Shown here piece by piece: positions 1 through 6,658 of a DNA stretch of 46,583 bases. A program made the translations under genes and the position numbers. Source of the DNA: Clostridia bacterium (lineage in GTDB: Bacteria > Bacillota_A > Clostridia > Christensenellales > Aristaeellaceae); contig JAFQEB010000131.1 of the NCBI GenBank assembly GCA_017399225.1, positions 1 through 46,583 of the forward strand. The letters are read 5' to 3'. Under the pieces are notes generated by a model. That model had not been told where the DNA came from. It searched no databases and saw only the letters and a list, made by a program, of their open reading frames with translations. The first letter of the stretch is position 1. Every line of letters starts with the position of its first letter.

Positions 1-499
1 CGCCGCCGACCAGACGGCTGATGTCGGTGCGCACGGTCACGCGGGCCTTGGCGCGCAGCTCGATGCCGTCCTTGGCGATGGCGGCGACCACGGGGGTCTC
101 GATGACCTTGGGGGTAACGCTCATCTGCACGGCCTGGAACACATCACGGCCAGCCAGGTCGATGGCGCAGGCCTTCTCGAAGGGCAGGTCGATGTTCGCG
201 CGCTGGGCGGCGATCAGGGCGTTGATGACGCGGTCGACGTTACCGCCGGCCAGCAGGTGGGTTTCCAGCTGATTGATGGTCACGTCCAGGCCAGCCTTGC
301 GGGCCTTGATCAGGGGGCTGACCAGGCGCTTGGGCTGCACGCGGCGGATCTTCATGCCCACCAGAGAGCCGATGGAGACGTGTACGCCGCTGGCCAGGGC
401 GCTGATCCACAGGCCCAGGGGCACAAAGCTCAGGAAAATGCAGATGGCAACAATGACCAGAATGATGATGAGCGGAATGAGAACTTCAGGACCCAACAT
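1..499 (-). CDS. floA: Flotillin-like protein FloA (partial, C-terminus outside window)
   Basis: Membrane scaffold of bacterial functional microdomains. About 166 N-terminal residues are present; the reading frame runs off the window start, so the C-terminal part is missing. A membrane hairpin-like hydrophobic segment lies at about residues 5-30, followed by the SPFH-type region with [27 protein letters not shown] and [17 protein letters not shown], which I recognise from the FloA (YqfA) family. The ATG is preceded by GGGAGG with 8-9 nt spacing. It lies 51 bp downstream of an NfeD-type gene on the same strand, the usual NfeD-flotillin pairing. Confidence 0.93.
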   Translation of the reverse strand, partial: MLGPEVLIPLIIILVIVAICIFLSFVPLGLWISALASGVHVSIGSLVGMKIRRVQPKRLVSPLIKARKAGLDVTINQLETHLLAGGNVDRVINALIAAQRANIDLPFEKACAIDLAGRDVFQAVQMSVTPKVIETPVVAAIAKDGIELRAKARVTVRTDISRLVGG

Positions 500-550
500 G
501 ATATTTACCTCCCTTTATTCCTGCCGCACATGGCGGCTGATATCCATACC

Positions 551-1057
551 TCAGATCGTGCGGACGAGGATCTTATGTCCCTCGACGCTGATGATGCGGA
601 CCTTCGTGCCGGCTGCGATGAAGTCCCCCTCGCTGGAGACGTTCAGGCGGACGCCGTCGAAATCGGCGATGCCGGTGGGGCGCAGCACCGTGCTGGCAGT
701 ACCCTCGCGGCCAACGAAGACCTGCATGTCTTCGGTCGTCCGGTAGCCGGCTTCGTTGCTCTCCGTCTCGTTCAGGATGAACGTGCTCTTGCCCAGCTTA
801 CCCTTGGACAGGCTTCTGAGCGACGTCGATATCGCAATGGCCAGCGTCGCCAGCACGATCAGCAGCAGACCCAGGGTCGCCATGGGGCCGTGGGCGTTCC
901 AGGCGAGCACCAGGGTGATCACCTCCAGCACCACGCCGGTGATGCCCGGTGCGCCGAAGCCCGGCATGAACGCCTCCAGGATCAGGAAGCCGATGCCCAG
1001 CAGAAAGCAGATAATGATCGGCAGGTTCGCTGCGCAGAAATTCAGAAATTCAGCCAC
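551..1057 (-). CDS. NfeD family membrane protein
   Basis: Short NfeD-type partner of the flotillin FloA. The 168-residue protein has two to three hydrophobic segments in its first about 90 residues (LPIIICFLLGIGFLILEAF, then a second region ending in LLIVLATLAIAIS). A C-terminal OB-fold-like domain follows, with FVGREGTASTVLRPTG, SEGDFIAAGTKVRIISVEG and a terminal KILVRTI, all typical of NfeD. I chose the GTG at 1057 because AAGGAGG sits 7-9 nt upstream; an upstream in-frame ATG at 1129 has no such site. Probably cotranscribed with floA. Function beyond flotillin partnership is inferred. Confidence 0.9.
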   Translation of the reverse strand: MAEFLNFCAANLPIIICFLLGIGFLILEAFMPGFGAPGITGVVLEVITLVLAWNAHGPMATLGLLLIVLATLAIAISTSLRSLSKGKLGKSTFILNETESNEAGYRTTEDMQVFVGREGTASTVLRPTGIADFDGVRLNVSSEGDFIAAGTKVRIISVEGHKILVRTI

Positions 1058-1119
1058 TGGTTTTTCCTCCTTCTTTCCGTGATGCGGGAGCTGGTCTCCC
1101 GTTCGTTTTCCACGTTTGC

Positions 1120-1128
1120 AGTATAGCA
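1120..1128 (-). promoter_or_regulatory. Possible extended -10 promoter of nfeD-floA
   Basis: On the minus strand TGC-TATACT gives an extended -10. No convincing -35 box is visible at 17 bp. It sits about 60 bp upstream of the nfeD start. Confidence 0.4.
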
Positions 1129-1236
1129 CAGGCGCTTTTCATGCGCCATAGCTTTTGCTCCAAATATACATTTTCGTGTTCCAAATGTCACTGGCGGCGG
1201 GTTTTGCTCCTCCGCCCCGGCAAATGGAGGGAAAAA

Positions 1237-1824
1237 TCAGGGCAGCAGCGCCCGGAGCTTCATCAGATCCTCCTGGTAAACCGCCTGCAGCGAGCGGTTG
1301 TAAATGATGCTCGCCGGGTGATACAGCGGGAAGAGCCGGAAGTCCGCCTGCTGCTTTTCGTGGGTGACGGTCACGTCGGCCGGCTGCCCGTGCATACTGC
1401 CAATGACGGCCTTGGGGCCTGCCAGCGCGCGCAGGGGCACATTGCCCAGCGTCACGATCATCTGTGGCTGCACCAGCAGGATCTCCTCCATCAGATAGGG
1501 GGTGAAAAGCGCCAGCTCCTCCCGGTTGGGCGGACGGTTCGATACGCGGCCCTTTTCGCTCACCTTCGTCGGGCGCACCTTCACCACATTGCTGATGTAG
1601 AGCTCCTCCCGCTTCAGCCCCACGACCTCCAGGAAGCCGTCCAGGTTTTTACCGGCCTTGCCCACAAAGGGACGGCCCTGCAGCGTTTCCTGTTCCCCGG
1701 GAGCTTCGCCGATGAGCATGATGGCCGGCTGCTCCGTGCGGCCCTCGCCAAAGACGAGCCGCTTTTCCTCCGCGGGCCACAGGGTCGAGAAGAATCGCTG
1801 CATTTTCTGCTGAAAGCCTTGCAT
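1237..1824 (-). CDS. Uracil-DNA glycosylase superfamily protein (family 4-like, no cysteines)
   Basis: Related to family 4 uracil-DNA glycosylases, which remove uracil from DNA. The 195-residue protein has motif 1 (GEAPGEQE, about residues 39-46), the family signature GRPFVGKAGKNLD, the YISNVVKVRP strand, and the C-terminal LYHPASIIYN motif. The family normally binds a 4Fe-4S cluster through four cysteines; this protein contains none, and the usual cysteine of NVVKCRP is valine. It may therefore be a cluster-free variant or have another role. GGAGG lies 8 nt before the ATG. It follows rnz by 40 bp on the same strand, probably one transcript. Confidence 0.85.
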   Translation of the reverse strand: MQGFQQKMQRFFSTLWPAEEKRLVFGEGRTEQPAIMLIGEAPGEQETLQGRPFVGKAGKNLDGFLEVVGLKREELYISNVVKVRPTKVSEKGRVSNRPPNREELALFTPYLMEEILLVQPQMIVTLGNVPLRALAGPKAVIGSMHGQPADVTVTHEKQQADFRLFPLYHPASIIYNRSLQAVYQEDLMKLRALLP

Positions 1825-1864
1825 GGGGGCAACCTCCGTTTCTGATGTCGGGATAGTGTACCCG

Positions 1865-2776
1865 TCACGCCTGCGGGTAATGCAGCGTCCAGGTCATGCC
1901 GTCCTCGGCGCAGACCGTATCGGGAAATACGGCGGCGGCATTGGGCAGGAATTCCAGCGGATCGTCGATGCTGGTGCTGAAATGCGTCAGGACGAGCTGC
2001 CCGGCCTCCGCGTCCCTCGCCAGCGCGGCGGACTCACGGAAGAGCATGTGGTGGTTTTTGACTGCCAGCGGGTACTTTTCTTCCTGGCCGTACATGCCCT
2101 CCAGGATCATCATGTCGCACCGGAAGCCCATCTCAGCGATGGCTTCCACCGGCCGGGTGTCGGTGGCATAAAGGAAGGTGATGCCCCTGCGCGCCGCGCC
2201 CATGACCTGCTCCGGCCGGTAGACGGCGCCGTCCTCCTCGATGGTTTCGCCCTTTTGCAGCCGCTTCCACATCGGCAGCGGGACGCCCAGGGCCCGGGCC
2301 TTGTCCGGGTCGAAGGCGGCGGGCCGGGGCAGGTGCAGCCGGTAGCCCAGGCAGGGCATACCGTGATCCAGCGGAAAAGCCGTGATCTCCAGCCCGATCA
2401 GGGAGAAGGGATCCTCGTCCCCATTCAGCTCGTGCAGCACCACCGGGAAGGACAATTGCGGTGCGATCACCCGCAGTCCGCCGACGATATAGGTCAGCCC
2501 CGCCGGGCCGTAGATATGCAGGGGCTCTTGGCGCTGTGCCTTGGTCAGCGCCAGCAGCATACCGGGCAGGCCGGAAACGTGGTCGGCGTGATAATGGGTG
2601 ATCAGGATGCCGTCGATGCACTGCATTCCCCAGCCCAGCTTCTGTACGCCCACCTGCGTGCCCTCGCCGCAGTCGATGAGGAGGCTGCGCCCGTTCACGC
2701 GGACATACAGGGCGGAAAGGGCGCGTTCGGGCATGGGGAGCGTACCGCCGGTGCCCAGGGTGCAAAGGTCGATCAT
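1865..2776 (-). CDS. rnz: Ribonuclease Z
   Basis: tRNA 3'-end processing endonuclease of the metallo-beta-lactamase fold. The 303-residue length is normal for bacterial RNase Z. The zinc motif HYHADHVSGLPG is at about residues 60-71, DTRP lies in the second half, and LTHFS sits near the C-terminus, all expected metal or active-site elements. The start at 2776 is chosen because the protein begins MIDLCTLGTGG, the conserved N-terminus, and AAGGAGG lies 6-8 nt upstream; an in-frame upstream extension to 2860 has no family match. It is the first gene of a likely rnz-glycosylase transcript, downstream of the thiT terminator. Confidence 0.95.
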   Translation of the reverse strand: MIDLCTLGTGGTLPMPERALSALYVRVNGRSLLIDCGEGTQVGVQKLGWGMQCIDGILITHYHADHVSGLPGMLLALTKAQRQEPLHIYGPAGLTYIVGGLRVIAPQLSFPVVLHELNGDEDPFSLIGLEITAFPLDHGMPCLGYRLHLPRPAAFDPDKARALGVPLPMWKRLQKGETIEEDGAVYRPEQVMGAARRGITFLYATDTRPVEAIAEMGFRCDMMILEGMYGQEEKYPLAVKNHHMLFRESAALARDAEAGQLVLTHFSTSIDDPLEFLPNAAAVFPDTVCAEDGMTWTLHYPQA

Positions 2777-2843
2777 AGCGTGGCCTCCTTGAATGAACTG
2801 GGGGTAGATTTCGCCGGAGGAAAGGGAAAATCCTGCCTGCATG

Positions 2844-2871
2844 AAAAAAGCCGCGCCCATGCGGACGCGGC
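2844..2871 (-). terminator. Rho-independent terminator after thiT
   Basis: On the minus strand GCCGCG and CGCGGC arms (2850-2871, extended across one mismatch) are followed by TTTTTT, six bases after the thiT stop codon. Confidence 0.85.
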
Positions 2872-2876
2872 AGAGT

Positions 2877-3569
2877 TTACTTGCGCATCATCTTCATGAG
2901 ACGCTTGCCGACGAAGACGGCGATCACGATACAGATGATGGTGTCGGGGATGAGATAGGTGCCGTTATACACCAGGCTGGCCCAGGGGGCGGTATCCCAG
3001 TAGAGGATGCCCGCAAGCGTAGCGGACAGCGCGCGGCCGATGGCGCCGATGACCATGGCGGCGTACAGGCTCCAGCTGCTCCACTTTTTCGGCAGCACGC
3101 GGTACAGGCCGGCCAGACCGATCATGGCGAAGGCGAGGGGGTAGTCCAGCAGGAACTGGATCGGATGAACGAACCAGCCGCCCTGGATGTACTGCAGCAG
3201 GCCGTACACCGCGCCTACCAGCATTCCGGGGCCCACGCCGTATGCAGCGGCGAAGAGCATGATGGGCAGCATACTTGCCAGCGTGACGGAGCCGCCCTGG
3301 GGCATCTCAAAGACCTTGATGTAGCTGAGGATGAAGGCCAGGGCAATGCACATGGCAGCATAGGCCAGGGACTTGGCTGTCCAGGTCTTGCGGGTGGCGC
3401 TCATCAGGATCATGACCACTGCCAGCACGATCATGGTGATGATGGTGATCCAGCCTGTGGAGCCCAGGTCGTTGAAACGGGCCAGCGCAGCCTCGAACCA
3501 GCCGGGCTCAGCCTCGGCGACGGCCACGGCAGCTTCCTCGGCAAAAGCATGGGGAATCAGGTCGAACAT
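2877..3569 (-). CDS. thiT: Energy-coupled thiamine transporter ThiT
   Basis: Substrate-binding S component of the ECF transporter for thiamine. The 230-residue protein has an N-terminal extension of about 35 residues and a first membrane segment (WITIITMIVLAVVMILM). Conserved ThiT blocks follow: FILSYIKVFEMPQGGSVTL, MLPIMLFAAAYGVGPGM, and FVHPIQFLLDYPLAFA with its thiamine-contacting aromatic residues. About six membrane segments are visible and the C-terminus is basic. The energising EcfA/EcfT module is not in the window, as expected for group II ECF systems. AAAGGAGG precedes the ATG. The upstream TPP riboswitch independently supports the substrate. Confidence 0.96.
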   Translation of the reverse strand: MFDLIPHAFAEEAAVAVAEAEPGWFEAALARFNDLGSTGWITIITMIVLAVVMILMSATRKTWTAKSLAYAAMCIALAFILSYIKVFEMPQGGSVTLASMLPIMLFAAAYGVGPGMLVGAVYGLLQYIQGGWFVHPIQFLLDYPLAFAMIGLAGLYRVLPKKWSSWSLYAAMVIGAIGRALSATLAGILYWDTAPWASLVYNGTYLIPDTIICIVIAVFVGKRLMKMMRK

Positions 3570-3642
3570 GGTGAAAATCCTCCTTTGCGACGCATCCTTA
3601 TTCAGGCGTTTCCTGGAGATTCAGGCGAAGCCTGCGCAAATG

Positions 3643-3666
3643 AAAAACCCGCGTATGTTACGCGGG
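3643..3666 (-). terminator. Riboswitch expression-platform terminator
   Basis: On the minus strand a perfect 8-bp stem (CCCGCGTA / TACGCGGG, loop ACA) is followed by TTTTT. It lies between the TPP aptamer and thiT, so ligand-bound aptamer would favour premature termination. Confidence 0.88.
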
Positions 3667-3731
3667 AAAGCAGGATGGCCATTCGGGGTTTCCCTATAGT
3701 CCGGATCTATAAGAAAACGGCACGAAGTGCC

Positions 3732-3815
3732 CCGCTTCCCTACGGTAGGATGACCTACACAGGTTCCAAGGGTGTTTCTCAGCGGCGCCGGTTGCCCGGG
3801 CCGCACCCCCAGCGG
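3732..3815 (-). promoter_or_regulatory. TPP riboswitch (THI element)
   Basis: The minus strand shows the thi-box signatures in order: a P1 arm CCGCT, GGGGGTGCGG, CGCTGAGAAACACCC, TTGGAACCTG, a short P4/P5 helix, then CCGTAGGGAAGCGG, whose AGCGG closes P1. These are the conserved CTGAGA, ACCC, GAACCTG and GTAGGGAA elements of TPP aptamers. It sits about 160 bases upstream of thiT with an intrinsic terminator between, so thiamine pyrophosphate should switch thiT off by transcription termination. Confidence 0.95.
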
Positions 3816-3835
3816 TGGATGCGATTTTCGTATTT

Positions 3836-3863
3836 ATTATAGCATGTGAAGGAAATTTGTCAA
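3836..3863 (-). promoter_or_regulatory. thiT promoter
   Basis: Minus strand TTGACA, 16-bp spacer, TATAAT with a TG extension (TGCTATAAT). It lies about 20 bases upstream of the TPP aptamer. Confidence 0.85.
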
Positions 3864-3890
3864 CCGGGCATGTAAATTTCTCAAAAACTA

Positions 3891-3919
3891 TCGTCAACTG
3901 ACGGAATTTAAGGTACAAT
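3891..3919 (+). promoter_or_regulatory. Possible promoter of the YfbR-type gene
   Basis: TACAAT at 3914-3919 with a poor -35 (TCGTCA) 17 bp upstream. A short palindrome CGTCA-AC-TGACG (3892-3903) overlaps the -35. It is divergent from the thiT promoter. Confidence 0.45.
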
Positions 3920-3950
3920 AGAATCGTTAAGTAGATATGGAGGTGCTGTG

Positions 3951-4535
3951 ATGCATCATTTCTTTGCCTATGTGGCCCGGCTGCGCTATATCCGCCGTTG
4001 GGGCCTGATGCGCTCCGTGATGCCGGAAAACGACGCGGAGCATTCCCTGCAGGTGGCGATGATCGCCCATGCCATCGCGGAAATCGGCCGGGATCAGTAC
4101 GGCCGTGACTGCGACCCGGAGCATATCCTGGCCCTGGGCGTGTACCACGACGTGTCCGAGGTCATCACCGGCGATATGCCCACCCCTGTCAAGTATCAGA
4201 CCCAGGAGCTTCGCGGCGCGTACAAGAGCGTGGAGCGCATGGCAAACGACCGCCTGCTGGGGATGCTGCCGGAGAGCCTCCGGGGCTCCTTTGCCCCCTA
4301 TCTGTCCGAGCCGGAGGGGTATGACCGGCAGATCGTCAAGGCGGCGGACAGCATCAGCGCCTACCTCAAGTGCATTGAGGAGAAGCGCGCCGGCAACCGG
4401 GAGTTCGAGGCAGCGGGCATTTCCATCCGCCGCAGCATCGATGAGATCGACCTGCCGGAGGTGCGGGATTTCCTGGAGATGTTCCTGCCTTCCTTTGAAA
4501 TGTCCCTGGACGAGCTCAACGGCGGCGGGGCGTAA
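3951..4535 (+). CDS. yfbR: 5'-deoxynucleotidase, YfbR family HD protein
   Basis: HD-domain phosphohydrolase that dephosphorylates deoxynucleoside 5'-monophosphates. The 194-residue protein matches E. coli YfbR along its length: HFFAYVARLRYIRRWGLMR, ENDAEHSLQVAMIAHA, the metal site in YHDVSEVITGDMPTPVKY, then KAADSISAYLKC and a C-terminal PSFEMSLDE. The metal-binding His of EHS and the HD pair of YHD are present. I prefer the ATG at 3951 (GGAGG 7 nt upstream) to the adjacent GTG at 3948 (4 nt). It appears to be a single gene read divergently from thiT. Confidence 0.93.
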   Translation: MHHFFAYVARLRYIRRWGLMRSVMPENDAEHSLQVAMIAHAIAEIGRDQYGRDCDPEHILALGVYHDVSEVITGDMPTPVKYQTQELRGAYKSVERMANDRLLGMLPESLRGSFAPYLSEPEGYDRQIVKAADSISAYLKCIEEKRAGNREFEAAGISIRRSIDEIDLPEVRDFLEMFLPSFEMSLDELNGGGA

Positions 4536-4552
4536 CAATCCGCAGCATCGTA

Positions 4553-4581
4553 TTGCAATTTCCGACATGCAGGGGTATAAT
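4553..4581 (+). promoter_or_regulatory. Promoter of the LCP gene
   Basis: TTGCAA, 17-bp spacer, TATAAT; 39 bases upstream of the LCP start codon. Confidence 0.8.
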
Positions 4582-4620
4582 GTGAAGCAATGATATTCCG
4601 TTTAAGGAGGAATACCTGAT

Positions 4621-5751
4621 ATGAATCTGATGAAGAAGCTGACCGCGCTGACGATGGCGCTGTTGCTGGCGGGGACGCCGGTCATCGCTGAGGAAATGCT
4701 GCCCGACAGCGTGGATATGGGCGAGGTCGTAGTTGTCGACGGCGTGGCCATCAACGAGCAGGGCGAGGAGATCGAGGGCTTTGAGATCCCCGAGGACCTG
4801 CAGGAGATCGTGGAGATCCTGGATGCGGAGATCGACGATACGGTGGATCCGGGCGTGCTGGAGCTGAACGAGAACCTGCCGGACAATGTGGTCAACATCC
4901 TGCTCATCGGCATCGACAGCCGCTCGGAGGAGCTGGATGAATCCAACCAGCACGGCGACGTGCAGATCATCGTATCCATCAACAAGGAGGACGGCAGCAT
5001 CAAGCTGACCTCCATTCTGCGCGACCTGTATGTGACCATCCCGGGCTACAAGAGCAAGAACCGCATCAACGTGGCCTATCAGCGCGGCGGCGGCGAGCTG
5101 GCTATGCGCACCATCAACCACAATTTCGAGATGAACATCGAGCATTATGTGGTGATCAACTTCTTCGGCCTGGCCTCCATCATCGACAGCCTGGGCGGCA
5201 TGGATATCGAGCTGACCAAGCAGGAGGCGGGCGCCATCAATGCCTACATCAAGAAGCATCCGCCTAAGTATGACAACCAGAGCGACGATTACGAGCGCAT
5301 CCCCCTGGAAAAGGTGAACGGCGTGCAGCACCTGGATGGCATCCAGGCGGTCATGTATGCCCGCCTGCGCTCCATCGACAATGACTTTGCCCGCACGGCC
5401 CGCCAGCGCAACCTGCTGGAGCTGCTGCTCAAGCAGGTCACCAAGGACGGCATGGACTTCGACAAGCTCTTTGCTCTGCTTGAGACCTGCCTGCCCTACG
5501 CAAAGACCAACATGAGCCTGCAGGAGCTGGGCAGCCTTGCCATGTCGGTGCTGCAGAGCGGCCTGCTGGATCGCGTCAAGGAAGGCGGCTCCCTGCTGGA
5601 GCAGAACCGCATACCCATGGATGACACCTGGAAGTACGACGAGACCTCCGGCGGCGCCAGCGTGGTGGCTTTCCGCACCAGCAAGCGCCTGCGTGAGAAC
5701 GTGGAAGGTCTGCATCAGTTCATCTACGGCGAATACTACCCTGCGGACTGA
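4621..5751 (+). CDS. LytR-CpsA-Psr (LCP) family cell-wall glycopolymer ligase
   Basis: Extracytoplasmic LCP enzyme expected to transfer lipid-linked anionic polymers to peptidoglycan. A Sec-type signal (MNLMKKLTALTMALLLAG, then AEE) is followed by an acidic stretch to about residue 88. The LCP domain starts at VVNILLIGIDSR (Asp99, Arg101). SILRDLYVTIPG (Arg134-Asp135) and KNRINVAY are further polyprenyl-phosphate-binding signatures, and LDGIQAVMYARLRSIDNDFARTARQ is the conserved C-terminal arginine motif. At 376 residues the length is ordinary. The acidic spacer of about 60 residues is the unusual part. AAGGAGG precedes the ATG; it has its own promoter and terminator. Confidence 0.93.
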   Translation: MNLMKKLTALTMALLLAGTPVIAEEMLPDSVDMGEVVVVDGVAINEQGEEIEGFEIPEDLQEIVEILDAEIDDTVDPGVLELNENLPDNVVNILLIGIDSRSEELDESNQHGDVQIIVSINKEDGSIKLTSILRDLYVTIPGYKSKNRINVAYQRGGGELAMRTINHNFEMNIEHYVVINFFGLASIIDSLGGMDIELTKQEAGAINAYIKKHPPKYDNQSDDYERIPLEKVNGVQHLDGIQAVMYARLRSIDNDFARTARQRNLLELLLKQVTKDGMDFDKLFALLETCLPYAKTNMSLQELGSLAMSVLQSGLLDRVKEGGSLLEQNRIPMDDTWKYDETSGGASVVAFRTSKRLRENVEGLHQFIYGEYYPAD

Positions 5752-5776
5752 TCCGCACAGCAAGCATATCATCAAG

Positions 5777-5811
5777 CGCACCCACGGCAGACAATGGCTG
5801 TGGGTGCGTTT
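5777..5811 (+). terminator. Terminator after the LCP gene
   Basis: 9-bp stem CGCACCCAC / GTGGGTGCG (5777-5785, 5800-5808), extended inward across one mismatch and followed by TTTGT. Confidence 0.7.
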
Positions 5812-5835
5812 GTCAGCAGGAAGGGAGAGATGAGG

Positions 5836-6591
5836 ATGAATGACGTGAGCAGCATCAACAAGGCCGCATGGGAATACGACGCTTATGCCTTCTGGCTGAA
5901 GCACAACGGCCATCCGGAGGAGCTGGCGGAGAAGATCGCGGCAGATCCCCTGCGGGGCCTGAAGCGCTACGCGGCGTACTTCGGGGACTGCACCGGCCTG
6001 CGGGTCGCCAACATCTGCGGCTCCTGCGGCAAGAAGGCCGTGCCGCTGGCCATGCTGGGCGCGCAGGTGACGGTCTTTGACATCTCCCGGGACAATCAGC
6101 GGTATGCGCTGGAGCTGGCCCAGGCGGCTGGGGTGACGATCAGCTATCAGCTGGGCGACGTGCTGGAGATCGACATGACCCGCTTCGGCGGCGCCTTCGA
6201 CGTGGTCTTCATGGAGGGCGGCGTGCTGCACTACTTCCACGATATCGACCGGTTCATGGGGCTCATGCACGGGCTGCTCGGCCCCGGCGGTCGGATGATC
6301 TGCAGCGACTTCCACCCCTTCACGAAGATGAAGGATACCCTCGGCCTGCAGACCCGCACGATGAGCTACTTCTGCACGGACGTCTTCGAGGGCGAAATGG
6401 CCCATGCCCGCTTCTACCCCAAGGAGATCCGCGCGCAGTTCCCCACATGCCGCCTGCGCCGCTATACCATGAGCGAGATCGTCAACGCGGCCATCGGGGC
6501 GGGCTTCATCCTCCGGCGGCTGGATGAGCACCCGGCCTGGGAAAACCCGGACGCACCGGGGGAGTTCACGTTGGTGGCCCAGAAGGCCTGA
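5836..6591 (+). CDS. Class I SAM-dependent methyltransferase
   Basis: Soluble methyltransferase of unknown substrate, about 251 residues. The Rossmann SAM site is seen as VANICGSCGKKAVPLAML (motif I, with CGSCGK in place of the common GxGxG), then VTVFDISRDN with the acidic ribose-binding residue, LGDVLEI, and FDVVFMEGGVLHYFHD. The C-terminal half has the RMICSDFHP and LTLVAQ-like strands. Two starts are possible: ATG 5830 with AGGAAGG 5 nt upstream, or ATG 5836 with AAGGGAG 8 nt upstream; I use the latter. It converges on uvrC with a shared terminator. Substrate cannot be inferred from context. Confidence 0.82.
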   Translation: MNDVSSINKAAWEYDAYAFWLKHNGHPEELAEKIAADPLRGLKRYAAYFGDCTGLRVANICGSCGKKAVPLAMLGAQVTVFDISRDNQRYALELAQAAGVTISYQLGDVLEIDMTRFGGAFDVVFMEGGVLHYFHDIDRFMGLMHGLLGPGGRMICSDFHPFTKMKDTLGLQTRTMSYFCTDVFEGEMAHARFYPKEIRAQFPTCRLRRYTMSEIVNAAIGAGFILRRLDEHPAWENPDAPGEFTLVAQKA

Positions 6592-6605
6592 TTGAGAGAC
6601 AAGAT

Positions 6606-6637
6606 AAGACCCAGGGCGCGATCATGCCCTGGGTCTT
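6606..6637. terminator. Bidirectional hairpin between methyltransferase gene and uvrC
   Basis: Perfect 12-bp stem AAGACCCAGGGC / GCCCTGGGTCTT with an 8-nt loop between convergent genes. U-tracts on both sides are weak. Confidence 0.7.
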
Positions 6638-6658
6638 GCTGCATTTCAGGATAAACGG

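Noticed and set aside
4516..6531. 671-codon open frame on the minus strand opposite the LCP and methyltransferase genes
   Set aside because: Antisense shadow of two motif-complete genes.
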